64,000 bases of DNA from Bacteroidota bacterium (GCA_006226545.1 SBGR01000033.1:33324-97323); one strand, 5' to 3'; numbered from the stretch's first letter, positions 52,063 through 60,791 are shown. A program made the numbers and translations. Notes: a model not told the origin generated them from the sequence alone.

Positions 52063-52625
52063 CGGTAGTGTCTGAGATCAAACATTCTGAGCAGAATTGC
52101 TATTAGAGAACCGGTAATGCAGCCACCTAAATGTGCATTGACAGCTAGATTAAATCCAGTAAACTGACAAAGCAAGTATTCCATTGCAATTGCAATTGGA
52201 ACAAAGATTATCCAATACTTAGAGCCAATTGTACTGTTGTATATGGACATTAATGCGAATACAAATGCACTGCTACCTACCAGTGTACTTTGGTCTTCAC
52301 TGATCATGAAGGCTAAAGCACCGGAAATAGATGAAAGAACCCAAACGAAAATAAACATTACATGTATGCTTGCGGTATCATCGAACCTAGTAAGCGCCTT
52401 CTTCCCATACGAAAAGATGAGCACCACATTGACAATCAAATGCCAAATATTGCCATGGAGCAGGGAGTAAGTGAAGAGGGATGCAAAGCTTTCTGGAAAT
52501 TGGTTTTGATCAAGTTTAAGTGAGTCAATGATCAAGACATTGTATTCCGATAGGAAGTAGCAAATGACTATGATTGAATTGATCAACATCAAAGACCAGG
52601 AGGTATATTTCACATTCTTTTCCAT
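52059..52625 (-). CDS. Rhomboid-family intramembrane serine protease
   Basis: A 188-residue membrane protein with six predicted helices. Rhomboid marks are present: HGNIWHLIVNVVLIFSYG (the helix 2 H-x3-H-x3-N-like motif, here HLIVN), the catalytic Ser in LVGSSAFVFAL (near residue 117; GSSA in place of GxSG), and the catalytic His in VNAHLGGCITG (near 165). These enzymes cut membrane-anchored proteins. In a provirus it could process virion membrane proteins or a host surface protein. It is followed by an overlapping small membrane gene. Confidence 0.88.
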   Translation of the reverse strand: MEKNVKYTSWSLMLINSIIVICYFLSEYNVLIIDSLKLDQNQFPESFASLFTYSLLHGNIWHLIVNVVLIFSYGKKALTRFDDTASIHVMFIFVWVLSSISGALAFMISEDQSTLVGSSAFVFALMSIYNSTIGSKYWIIFVPIAIAMEYLLCQFTGFNLAVNAHLGGCITGSLIAILLRMFDLRHYR

Positions 52626-52640
52626 AAGCCGGTCTAGGAC

Positions 52641-52913
52641 CTATGAGGCCCACTCCTCCATAGTATGTTGAGCCTTTTGCAACGCATATTCCCATTTCAT
52701 TTTTGTTGAGACTTCGGTTTTTTTGAGAAAAATCTTCTGAACGTTTGTTGCTTTTTGTGGTTTACGAAAACTGACCAATTCACATCCAGAGAGCTTGTCT
52801 TTGTAAAAGGTTATCTGAAGCATTGTTCCGTCAGGAAGTATCTTCATAAAGTCTTTCTGAGATTCATGATCATCAGAGTATACCCATTCTCTATATCTAT
52901 TCTTTTTCGCCAT
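52641..52913 (-). CDS. Small hypothetical protein
   Basis: A 90-residue protein: basic N-terminus (AKKNRYREWVYSDD), a beta part (GTMLQITFYKDKLSGCELVSFR) and a helical end (WEYALQKAQHTMEEW). It is 2 bp from its upstream neighbour and 15 bp from the rhomboid gene. No family recognised. Confidence 0.65.
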   Translation of the reverse strand: MAKKNRYREWVYSDDHESQKDFMKILPDGTMLQITFYKDKLSGCELVSFRKPQKATNVQKIFLKKTEVSTKMKWEYALQKAQHTMEEWAS

Positions 52914-52915
52914 AA

Positions 52916-53173
52916 TTATTGATAGATTGCTTCTCCAAGGAGTTTAGCCTTGAGTCTTTCATTAAAGTTCTTTATGTCAAGCAAGAACTTCTTGCCCGTT
53001 TTGATGTTGTAGAGTAGAACATTTTCAGGTCTACCGGCTTGCCAGTCTTCTGGACTCTTGTATTGGTAGTCCAATAGAACAAACACATCATTTTTGTTGT
53101 CAACCAGTGTTGCGGGTGGACTGATTAATTGGGGCACATGGTGCCGGGTTTTTAAAACGGTTGCAATTGCCAT
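52916..53173 (-). CDS. Small hypothetical protein
   Basis: An 85-residue protein, mainly beta (TLVDNKNDVFVLLDYQYKS; ENVLLYNIKTGKKFLLDI) with a helical end. It is 2 bp from both neighbours, so all four genes from 53666 to 52641 form one unit. No family recognised. Confidence 0.65.
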   Translation of the reverse strand: MAIATVLKTRHHVPQLISPPATLVDNKNDVFVLLDYQYKSPEDWQAGRPENVLLYNIKTGKKFLLDIKNFNERLKAKLLGEAIYQ

Positions 53174-53175
53174 AT

Positions 53176-53379
53176 TTAGGGTAGTTTAACTTTGATTGCT
53201 TCTAAGAACTCATCCAGATCAATGCATGAGTATTCGCAGTATGCTTTAATGGTCAGAATCCCTTTTTTTCCTAATCCAAGATCACTTTTAATGCCTCTGA
53301 TCATCCGTCTACTATGCTCCGGATGAAAGCCAAATGCTTTTTGTAAGTCTTTTGGTGTTAGCTGAATTCTGCTCTCCAT
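53176..53379 (-). CDS. Small HTH-like DNA-binding candidate
   Basis: A 67-residue basic protein. TPKDLQKAFGFHPEHSRRMIRGIKSDLG reads as a helix-turn-helix with a recognition helix rich in Arg, similar to small Bacteroidota excisionase/regulator-type proteins. LTIKAYCEYSCIDLDEFLEAI forms a second helical unit. It is a candidate for the regulator that binds the CAAT/ATTG arrays, one of which lies before this operon. Confidence 0.65.
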   Translation of the reverse strand: MESRIQLTPKDLQKAFGFHPEHSRRMIRGIKSDLGLGKKGILTIKAYCEYSCIDLDEFLEAIKVKLP

Positions 53380-53381
53380 TC

Positions 53382-53666
53382 TTAGTATTTAAAGACGTGA
53401 TCTTTAGTACGATTCAAGAAAATCCGCTTCCCTCTGGAATTATGGGTCATAATCGTAACATCGCCTTTTCCAAGTCTGAAAGAATCAATGTATCCTTTCT
53501 TCTTATCGCCATAAGAATCAAAGAAGTAGCACTTGTCTCCGGGGAACATCTTATTCCTCCACTTAGCGTTTTTCTGTATTCGCTTCTGCATTCTTTTCGA
53601 TTTGAATTGCAGATACTTCCTGATAATCCAAGCAAATGGACCTCTTGATTGGTGTTTCTTCTTCAT
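53382..53666 (-). CDS. Small strongly basic protein
   Basis: A 94-residue protein with a basic helical N-terminus (RKYLQFKSKRMQKRIQKNAK) and a beta-barrel-like C-terminus (MFPGDKCYFFDSYGDKKKGY; DVTIMTHNSRGKRIFL), as in SH3-like folds. It is the first gene of the accessory block, 17-65 bp after the CAAT/ATTG array. Nucleic-acid binding is plausible but unproven. Confidence 0.65.
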   Translation of the reverse strand: MKKKHQSRGPFAWIIRKYLQFKSKRMQKRIQKNAKWRNKMFPGDKCYFFDSYGDKKKGYIDSFRLGKGDVTIMTHNSRGKRIFLNRTKDHVFKY

Positions 53667-53682
53667 TTACAGACTCAAATAT

Positions 53683-53731
53683 CAATGAAGAATATTGCAA
53701 AAGCAATAAAAACATTGCATTTGCAATGAAA
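53683..53731 (-). promoter_or_regulatory. CAAT/ATTG periodic array, copy 2 (accessory block)
   Basis: CAAT at 53683, ATTG at 53694, CAAT at 53703, ATTG at 53713 and CAAT at 53723, spaced 9-11 bp. The core CATTGC-ATTT-GCAATG, with AAAA on both sides, matches copy 1 in arm length and spacing. It lies before the gene at 53666. Confidence 0.6.
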
Positions 53732-54324
53732 ATAGGTCGGTTGAAGGTTGGTGAAATAGGTATAAGTGCAACAAAGTGCCGTCTAATTCATCGCTTGCAC
53801 TTTTACTGCTCTCCGCAAAGCCTTGATATGGCTAGAAAGTGCTAAAGTGCAGTTCTTGCCAATACTAAAAGTAACCTAGGCAAAAGGTATTTAAGTATAA
53901 GCAACCCTGAAAACCTCGCGAAACCCTGTCTTTATTGGTGTTTTGGAAGAACTTTCTTGATTTTAAAATTCCGCAGTGCAATTCCGGCTTCTTCTTTTTT
54001 TTTAGGAGGGGGAGTGGGGGAGGTTTAGCAATTCAGTTTATAAGGCATTCGGATTGAAACAATCCTCATGGATTAGTTGATCAACACTATGCGTGTTGAG
54101 TGGATGCGTTACACGCCTTGGCCAGAACCGTGAAATATGGTGGTGTGATATCTAAGTTCCGTAATGCATCGACAGGAATGGAGGTAGTTGCCGGCAATCA
54201 TGCTTAACCTGGTTCTACCTCCACAACTGGTGGTAAGGTGCCGCAGACTTCAGGACCACTAAATGTGTCGTTGTATCCGGAGAATGAGTGCGAGCTGACA
54301 ACGACATATATGGTGAGTATCGAT
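53732..54324. other. Non-coding region with repeats and a G-rich tract, possible replication origin
   Basis: About 590 bp without a supported gene. It has TTGCACT or its complement at 53765, 53795 and 53975, AAAGTGC three times between 53774 and 53850, a G-rich tract at 54005-54023, GTTGATCAAC near 54075, the 11-mer ATATGGTGGTG at 54135 shared with 29740, and the inverted repeat TGGAGGTAG/CTACCTCCA around 54178-54223. A fragment of open plus-strand frame ends near 54353 but has no start. Confidence 0.5.
54005..54023 (+). repeat. G-rich tract with quadruplex potential
   Basis: Two runs of five G flanked by pairs of G (GGAGGGGGAGTGGGGGAGG), preceded by a T-run. It stands out in an A+T-rich element. 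Confidence 0.5.
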
Positions 54325-54358
54325 AAAAAAAAAGCGACTACTGTTGTGTAATCGCTTT
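54325..54358 (-). terminator. Terminator of the early block
   Basis: AAAGCGATTAC / GTAGTCGCTTT forms an 11-bp stem (one wobble) with an ACAACA loop, followed by nine T on the minus strand. It lies 25 bp after the gene at 54383. Confidence 0.9.
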
Positions 54359-54382
54359 TGCAAGAGTTGGGCTTGAAACTAA

Positions 54383-54943
54383 TCAATCAATGTACTCCAC
54401 AATTGAAACCGTGTAATATATTTCGGGTATTGGCTTTACGTTAACCCTGCTTCCGATATTTTTAAGGGCTGACTCTTGTTGTGGTTTTGAAAGGGCGAAT
54501 TTTCCGCATTCTGTTAAGATTGCTACCTTTCCCCAAGCTTCACCACCTGCATGCATGATAATTCTACCGGGAATAACCATTTCCGGTTTTAACGTTGGGT
54601 GATTGTCTAACCAGCTAGTAGGTTCAATATCCAATTGTAGCGGTAAGCCTACTGGTAAACCTTTGGCATTATACCATTGAGCTGTAAATAATCCTTCTTT
54701 TTGGCTAAAATCGAACTGACGAGTTGAGCCACATTCTACACATTGTTCTATCAAAGACTGCGGTCTCAAAACTGGCATAATTGTATTTTTAAATTCGGGA
54801 TTGCATGAATGGCATTGGGATGATGGTACAAAAATTTTCCAGCGGTCTTGAATATTAATAAGATGTCTCACTTGACTCTCCAAGTCTTTAACTTGCTTTT
54901 CTAGGCCTTCAAGCCTTTCTTCTAGTGTTTTAGGTGTTGTCAT
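54383..54943 (-). CDS. Hypothetical protein with N-terminal coiled coil and zinc-type Cys pairs
   Basis: A 186-residue protein. Residues 5-35 are a coiled coil (LEERLEGLEKQVKDLESQVR). Two Cys pairs follow (CHSCNPEF and CVECG, about 28 residues apart), probably a zinc site. The C-terminal half is beta-rich with FSQKEGLFTAQWYNAKGLPV. It overlaps the C5 methyltransferase gene by one base and is the last gene before the terminator. Function unknown. Confidence 0.7.
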   Translation of the reverse strand: MTTPKTLEERLEGLEKQVKDLESQVRHLINIQDRWKIFVPSSQCHSCNPEFKNTIMPVLRPQSLIEQCVECGSTRQFDFSQKEGLFTAQWYNAKGLPVGLPLQLDIEPTSWLDNHPTLKPEMVIPGRIIMHAGGEAWGKVAILTECGKFALSKPQQESALKNIGSRVNVKPIPEIYYTVSIVEYID

Positions 54944-56655
54944 TATGCTGTTTTTTTAAGTGTGTTGACTATTCGTGACTTTATCAGAGCCTCGCAGCAA
55001 TTCACTTCTACTGAATTGCCTATGAACTTCTTTTGATCTGCTTGTGTGCCTAATAGAATATAGTCTTCTGGAAACCCTTGTATCTTCAATAGTTCATTCA
55101 CCCTAAGCATACGCATTTTGATATCGCATAGTCCGTAGAGTGCCATAAACTCCTTAATCTTTACAGTCATTGGCGAATCATCATCAAAGACCAGGAGTGC
55201 ACCCAATGTCTCAGAAACCTCGACTAAGTATGGTGGCATTTTATCCATTCTTGCAATCAGCGTAAAGCATGGATTGTCTATTCCATTGCCGGCACTATTG
55301 TATTGCGGATTCATTAGATAGAAGTGCTTCCTGTTAGCTGTAATGGTGTGTGAGGGTTGATCAACCGAAAAGCCAACGTTTTCAAACGAGGTATTCATTA
55401 CCCATGGCTCTAAACACACTAAATTCTGTTTTGGAACAGTGAGTATGCTACCGCTTGGTTCCTCTACGGATTGTGTTCTTTTACCTTGAGAATGATTGAT
55501 CATTACATAAGCCTGAACTAGTTGATGTTTGTCGTTGGTTAGAATTGTGCCGGAAGGTTTTTCAATAGATTGGTGGTTAGACTGTCCGGTGTATGTTTTA
55601 TCCATCCAAGACTCCACTGCGATTTTAGCTACGGTATCCTTTGTTCGTAGTGTTGGACATGCAGAATCAATGCTGTGGTGGTTCACTCCACCGGTATAGT
55701 AGGTTTTGAGAAAATCAACACTCACAATTGCATGGGCATCTATGGTCTTAATAGCACCTGCCGGACCTTCTATTGAAATATTCTTGTGTTGCGGTTTCCC
55801 GGAGTAGTACTTGGATAAAAAGGCCTCTTTACCACCGGCAACATACTTTATAAGTCCAGAGTAGATTCTTTCAAGTGTCTTCTCGCTTAGAGGCTTCTTT
55901 CGAGCAAATATGCTCACTCCGCTATCCTGAAAGTCTAAACAGTGTTTGACTGCTTTCCACGGCTTTAATTCTCCAAATATGTCCTTTGAGGGCTTTTTAC
56001 TGTGAGTAGGTTTAGGCCAACAAAATGAGTCATTTGGTCTTACGAATTGAATAAACAATCTGTTTCGAGAGGTGTATGCTCCGTAATCCGCAGAGTTGAG
56101 TTCTTTTCTTTCCCACTTATAGCCAAAATCACAAACATGATTTATCCATTTGATAAAGTCAGTTCCATTTTTACGATTGATCGGTTTACCAAATTCGTCA
56201 AGCGGTCCCCAAGCTTGAAACTCAACAACATTTTCAATGTAAATCGCATCTGGATTGATAGGTTTGATGTACCGGTCCAGATGTTCGGCAAGCGTTCGAC
56301 TATCAGCGTCCTTTGGAAGTCCACCCTTTGCTTTAGAGAAGTTGGTACATTCTAAACTTGCCCAAAGAATAATGTAGGCATTCTTGTCTCTAGCTCTGAT
56401 ACGCTTAACAGCCTCTATTATTGGCTGCGTATCTACTGTTCTAATATCTTCTGGATAATGGATACAGTTAGGATGATTAAGCTCATGGGATTTCAGAGCA
56501 ATTTCGTCATGATTAACACAGAAGATCACCTTAGCACCGGCTTGTTCTGCTCCGGTAGTTGTGCCACCGGCACCGGCAAATAGATCAATAATGTAAATAT
56601 GTTCTCCTTCGCGGATTGTGCGAAGCATTTCTGGTACCGTAAGTCTAAAACTCAT
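54943..56655 (-). CDS. C5-cytosine DNA methyltransferase with repeated target-recognition region
   Basis: A 570-residue enzyme. Motif I is YIIDLFAGAGGTTTGAEQAG; the catalytic Cys lies in ASLECTNFSKAKGG, where the usual Pro-Cys is Glu-Cys; motif VI is YIENV; the C-terminal motifs VIII-X are in RMLRVNELLKIQGFPEDY and GNSVEVNCCEAL. Between about residues 290 and 470 a unit of the form S-[IV]-E/D-x-P-x-G-x-I-x-T-x-x-x-H/Q occurs six times. This repeated region takes the place of the target-recognition domain. The gene overlaps the Dam-type gene by 4 bp. It probably protects element DNA against host restriction. Confidence 0.93.
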   Translation of the reverse strand: MSFRLTVPEMLRTIREGEHIYIIDLFAGAGGTTTGAEQAGAKVIFCVNHDEIALKSHELNHPNCIHYPEDIRTVDTQPIIEAVKRIRARDKNAYIILWASLECTNFSKAKGGLPKDADSRTLAEHLDRYIKPINPDAIYIENVVEFQAWGPLDEFGKPINRKNGTDFIKWINHVCDFGYKWERKELNSADYGAYTSRNRLFIQFVRPNDSFCWPKPTHSKKPSKDIFGELKPWKAVKHCLDFQDSGVSIFARKKPLSEKTLERIYSGLIKYVAGGKEAFLSKYYSGKPQHKNISIEGPAGAIKTIDAHAIVSVDFLKTYYTGGVNHHSIDSACPTLRTKDTVAKIAVESWMDKTYTGQSNHQSIEKPSGTILTNDKHQLVQAYVMINHSQGKRTQSVEEPSGSILTVPKQNLVCLEPWVMNTSFENVGFSVDQPSHTITANRKHFYLMNPQYNSAGNGIDNPCFTLIARMDKMPPYLVEVSETLGALLVFDDDSPMTVKIKEFMALYGLCDIKMRMLRVNELLKIQGFPEDYILLGTQADQKKFIGNSVEVNCCEALIKSRIVNTLKKTA

Positions 56656-57368
56656 TTGGAACCTCCCTTCACAATGCGCTCATTGATTGCGCTGATAATA
56701 GCAAGGCTTTCTTTCTTAGGCATTCTGTCAAGCGAAGCAAGCCACCGGTTAATCTTCTTCCTGATTTTTTCTCGCTCCCGGTAATCCGCTCCCAGATGAC
56801 TGTAATCATGCAAAGCAACTGGACTATCATAGTTCATGAAAAGTAACTCCGTAGCCTTTCCTTGTCTTGTTTGTGAAGTGAACTCTATGCATCTCCAATC
56901 GCTTAATTCTCTTTCATAGACGGAATCTGGATAATGGGTAATTGCGATTTTACAGTCCAATTGCTTCACTAGTTCCAAGAAATAGTCGTGGTCAGAATCG
57001 GTTAATTCATGCTCGTAGATTTTAGAACCAGATTTACGAGATGAAAAACGGTAAGGTGGGTCGAGAAACATGAATGTCTCTTTGTGGTTCAAATGCTTTT
57101 TAAATGATTGACTAGTCACGAACTGGAACCAACTACCAAGCTGAAATTCAAAATCCGGATAATTCAGATCAAGCCAACCGCCTATCACGTTCCTTGAAAT
57201 GTCAATGCCTAAATTCAAGCCTTGTGCCGGCTTCTTGTGGCGTAATACAGATCCATTACCGACAAATCCCTCGATGTAATTTACATGAGGCGGTATTTGA
57301 TTAATTATGGTTTGATATACTCCCGGTGCTTCTTTTCCACCCGGGTAGTTTGAAAATGGCTTATTCAT
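56652..57368 (-). CDS. D12-class (Dam-type) N6-adenine methyltransferase
   Basis: A 238-residue enzyme from the ATG 57368, 13 bp after the primase-helicase gene. NKPFSNYPGGKEAPG and IEGFVGNGSVLRHK are the cofactor motifs (FxGxG) near the N-terminus, and the catalytic motif is MFLDPPYRFSSR (DPPY near residue 103). The order marks class alpha (D12), like Dam. Target site unknown. The C-terminus is basic and helical. Confidence 0.92.
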   Translation of the reverse strand: MNKPFSNYPGGKEAPGVYQTIINQIPPHVNYIEGFVGNGSVLRHKKPAQGLNLGIDISRNVIGGWLDLNYPDFEFQLGSWFQFVTSQSFKKHLNHKETFMFLDPPYRFSSRKSGSKIYEHELTDSDHDYFLELVKQLDCKIAITHYPDSVYERELSDWRCIEFTSQTRQGKATELLFMNYDSPVALHDYSHLGADYREREKIRKKINRWLASLDRMPKKESLAIISAINERIVKGGSK

Positions 57369-57381
57369 AATGATTAGGGGT

Positions 57382-60300
57382 TTAAGGAAGGGGTTCAAAT
57401 TCATCTGCAGTACCATCATCTTTAATGGTTAGATCTATGTCCTTTCTGCTGAAAACAAAATATTCTACTCCGTTACTAGATATGCGGCCTCCATGTTCCG
57501 AAATCACGCTATTATCCTTTGTCGAGAGCTTCTTTTGCCCCTTATTGAAAATCATATCATTGTACTCAGCCCAAAGTGCGGCCTTCTCCTTGAACTTTGC
57601 TGCATTGACATATTTCTTTTGACCGGGATAACCTTCATAAAAGGCAGACATCAAATCTTCCTTTTTAATACGTTCGTCATAGGGTAGACCTGTACCAAAC
57701 TCTTCCTTATCAGGTAATGTCTGGAAGAAATATTCTGACATGAAATTCAAGAAGCTTTCACCGATTTCGGCTCTCATTTGTCTTCTCTTCACCTGATCAC
57801 CATCAACGTTAATCAAACCATGTATGAAGTATAGTTGTAGACATTGGGCAATTAGCCGGTCAAATAATGCCCATTGCGGGTTTTCTGGTTCCCATTGCTC
57901 AAAAAAGCGATCTGAGAAGTCATCAGAAGGTTTATGATTAGCATTGTAGAAGTCGGAGAAAACACAGAAGAATTGTCGGTCAATGAAGGAATCGCTATCA
58001 CCTTCAAGTATGAAGTTTGTAGTTACTAGATACTTCGGAGTATCCTCTTTTCGTACTGTAACCTCAGACTTGTACATTCCACGAATCTTTGTATTACCAG
58101 TAATGGCAGAGAACAATCTGCGGAAGTTGAACCTTGGCTCAACATCATCATACATGATAACCCTTGTTTGAGCTGTGGCCTCTTGCAATGCAAATACATC
58201 GTCCGTGATATTCGCTTTCTTTCCATCCAGCATTAGTAGCTTCAGGATTTGCTTCAAGGCTTCACCCATTAATGATTTACCAGAACGACCAAAACTGTTA
58301 GAGGCAGAGCTGTTTTTACCATCTACTAGAATAACGGCTTTTGCATTTGCAGAATCAAAGTAGTTATGGCTGAGATAGCCTAAAGCACTTAGTTTGTTTA
58401 ACAAGTGATGGGATTGCTCATGCAATCTCTTTTTCTGTAATTCATGATCACTCTCGTTCTTTGGCTCTGACCAGTGAAAGTTGCTTGCATTCCATAGGAA
58501 TTGAAGAAAATCGCACTTCTTACCTTCCTCAGTAAACCCAACTTCCCAATTATCATCTACCTTTTGTAACGTAATTAATGGGTCATTGATGAATGTAGTG
58601 TTTCGATGTATTACCTGTTCAGGCCAAATATGTCCTTCCGAGTCTGCATGGGAAAGTGGTGTTATCTCGTTCTTATCGACTTTCCAGAAGCCATTCTGGA
58701 AGAATAAGTATTGACAATGTGAAGTATGCTCTAAGAAATTGATATACTCATCAATAAAAGGGATAGCATTTATGGCTTTATCATCAAGGAGGTTTTTATT
58801 TTTTCTCAGATAATTGTAAAGATCAGTTTCTCCAATTCGCTTCAGGAAATCATTGATATAATCCCTGATTTGCCATGGTTCCTGTTGCATTACAATCTTT
58901 GTTTCTGGAAATGCCCGGACTAAAGCATAGGTAACAGGGTCACCGGGCAAGGAAGTTGTGATTCTTCCAATGTATCGGTTTTTCAAGAACAGATCGAGCC
59001 TGTCGAAATTGATTTCAAATGAGTCCTCTTTTCTTGCAGTTCCTCTTCTGAAGAATATCTCATCTTCACTTAATGGCTGTGCAAGTTCCAAAGTCCCATT
59101 TTCATGGAGTTTCCACTTAGTTTTATTTCCTCCGTATGTGAATTTTACCGGGGTTTTTGATTCCTTTTCCTCTTCTGTTCTTCTATCTAACAGTTCTTTT
59201 TTGTGGTGCTCAATGAACTGTTCTCTATTCCCAAGATGGAATAGCTCTCTGAGTTTCTGCTCTCCGTATCCCGTAATGTCAATTACATCTACAATCTTGC
59301 CTTCACCACTTGGTTGGTTCTTCATGGCAAAGGAATAGTCGGCAGCAAGCTCCGTTTCTTTACCTTTCAGAGAACCATTTAGTAAATCATCAATTCCTTT
59401 TTCGCCATTTTCATTCTTCCTTACATAGGCCAAGAATATATTGAGCTCAATATCGTCATTGGACATAGCCATGAAATAGGCTTTATAATTCCTAACAGCG
59501 GAAAGGAAGGAATATGCGCGGTTATCTATGTTCTTGTCTAGCGAATTAGGAAGATCATTCCAGTCAGAGTCCAGAGTGAAGACAACATTCTTAATACCAT
59601 TTGCCTTTATGATTCTAGCAAAGTCAGGATGCAACTGCTTATTGGCACCAAGATTCTGGATACCCATGATACCGGAACCGAGCATACCATGCATATTGCG
59701 CTTGGTAGATTTTTTCTCGCCCTCGTCAATATGGTAGGTTTCAAACTGGATTCTTTTTTCAAAGGCATTTAGCAGAGGCTCTGGATGGAAAGGAGCTGCA
59801 CCACTTCCCGGTGGAGACCAATATTTCATTGGTTTACCGTATCTATCTGTATTGTGTTCAGGAAACTTGTGCCTTATTCGCTTATCTTCAGTCGGAGTAT
59901 GGTAATAATCTCCATTCTTCTTTGCCCGGAAGAACACACGTATCTTTCTGTCTAGGTCAATCTTTCGAATGACCATATCATCTCCTGGTACTATGTCCCC
60001 TTTTTCATTGCGACTACCGGAGATGTAGGTGTCAATTTGAATTCGTTTAGCGTTTTCCTTATCTCCATCAATGTACCATGTCTTCTGTGCCTCTTCTGTA
60101 ATTCCTGAAGCTTCTAACTGCTGATCTCTAAAAGTATTAAGGGAAACGGTATTTAACCGCTTCCCTTTTGCTGACGAATCCAAACGCTTACTGGATTTGG
60201 CCGCTTTGCCTTTATCTGAAGCATCGGATTTATCTTTTTGCTTTGATCTGGTGGATGATTCGGCTTTTGATTTAGGTTTATCATAGGTTATCTGAGTTTG

Positions 60301-60585
60301 TGAAAGATTCGCAAGTATTTCGACAATTTTTAGAAAGTCTTGGTGTACATCAAGCTTTTCATAAATTGAAACAGTGGATACAAGAGTGAAGGAAGTATCG
60401 CATTGATAACAAGTTCCTACTTCTTTGTTTGCTTTTATCTTGAGTCCTTTTCCTCTGCCCTCGATAGAGCAGTTAGGACATTTGGTTATCCAGCCCGACC
60501 CGTTTCGTTTTAACGTATGTCCGTAGTGTTCAAGTACGTCATTTAACGTGGAGGCGTGAAGTATTTGTTCAAGGTTTGTGATCAT
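57382..60585 (-). CDS. Replicative primase-helicase (zinc finger, TOPRIM-like, SF3 helicase)
   Basis: A 1067-residue protein. A CHC2-type zinc site (Cys36, Cys39, Cys59, Cys62) starts it; a Lys/Ser-rich linker follows. The TOPRIM-like part has KNVVFTLDSDWNDLPNSL near 335. The C-terminal SF3 helicase has SFGRSGKSLMGEALKQIL (Walker A near 768), RVIMYDDVEPRFNFRRLFSA (Walker B near 813) and KYLVTTNFIL (sensor). It is the core replication protein of the element and implies self-replication after excision, as in phages and satellites with primase-SF3 fusions. It starts directly after the zinc-ribbon gene, with which it overlaps by one base. Confidence 0.9.
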   Translation of the reverse strand: MITNLEQILHASTLNDVLEHYGHTLKRNGSGWITKCPNCSIEGRGKGLKIKANKEVGTCYQCDTSFTLVSTVSIYEKLDVHQDFLKIVEILANLSQTQITYDKPKSKAESSTRSKQKDKSDASDKGKAAKSSKRLDSSAKGKRLNTVSLNTFRDQQLEASGITEEAQKTWYIDGDKENAKRIQIDTYISGSRNEKGDIVPGDDMVIRKIDLDRKIRVFFRAKKNGDYYHTPTEDKRIRHKFPEHNTDRYGKPMKYWSPPGSGAAPFHPEPLLNAFEKRIQFETYHIDEGEKKSTKRNMHGMLGSGIMGIQNLGANKQLHPDFARIIKANGIKNVVFTLDSDWNDLPNSLDKNIDNRAYSFLSAVRNYKAYFMAMSNDDIELNIFLAYVRKNENGEKGIDDLLNGSLKGKETELAADYSFAMKNQPSGEGKIVDVIDITGYGEQKLRELFHLGNREQFIEHHKKELLDRRTEEEKESKTPVKFTYGGNKTKWKLHENGTLELAQPLSEDEIFFRRGTARKEDSFEINFDRLDLFLKNRYIGRITTSLPGDPVTYALVRAFPETKIVMQQEPWQIRDYINDFLKRIGETDLYNYLRKNKNLLDDKAINAIPFIDEYINFLEHTSHCQYLFFQNGFWKVDKNEITPLSHADSEGHIWPEQVIHRNTTFINDPLITLQKVDDNWEVGFTEEGKKCDFLQFLWNASNFHWSEPKNESDHELQKKRLHEQSHHLLNKLSALGYLSHNYFDSANAKAVILVDGKNSSASNSFGRSGKSLMGEALKQILKLLMLDGKKANITDDVFALQEATAQTRVIMYDDVEPRFNFRRLFSAITGNTKIRGMYKSEVTVRKEDTPKYLVTTNFILEGDSDSFIDRQFFCVFSDFYNANHKPSDDFSDRFFEQWEPENPQWALFDRLIAQCLQLYFIHGLINVDGDQVKRRQMRAEIGESFLNFMSEYFFQTLPDKEEFGTGLPYDERIKKEDLMSAFYEGYPGQKKYVNAAKFKEKAALWAEYNDMIFNKGQKKLSTKDNSVISEHGGRISSNGVEYFVFSRKDIDLTIKDDGTADEFEPLP

Positions 60586-60791
60586 TATCTAAGTGAGTTT
60601 GAGCAGTATTTGCAATGAAACTGATCTATTGGCTGTATTCGACCACAGTTTGAGCAGGTGCCTATTGCATAAAGCACCCTCAATCTGTCTGAAGACTGAG
60701 GCTTATATGGTTTACAAACCATATTGAAGCGATGTGCTAAAAAAGGAAGAGGAAAATGTTTCTCCCCTTCCTGATCGAATATTATTGTCAT
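60585..60791 (-). CDS. Small zinc-ribbon protein
   Basis: A 68-residue protein with two Cys pairs, TCSNCGRIQPIDQFHCKYCSN, a classical zinc ribbon. It is translated into the primase-helicase gene (one-base overlap). The ATG 60791 lies within the CAAT/ATTG array, so an internal start at 60722 is also possible. It may be an accessory factor of the primase. Confidence 0.7.
   Translation of the reverse strand: MTIIFDQEGEKHFPLPFLAHRFNMVCKPYKPQSSDRLRVLYAIGTCSNCGRIQPIDQFHCKYCSNSLR

Noticed and set aside
54218..54353. Open plus-strand frame reading into the early-block terminator
   Set aside because: No start codon after the upstream stop, and its end is made by the terminator A-run. It may be a remnant, but nothing supports it.
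54204..54386. 60-residue minus-strand frame after the coiled-coil protein gene
   Set aside because: It runs through the strong terminator at 54325-54358, so its transcript would end early; the Lys/Phe-rich start comes from the terminator sequence.
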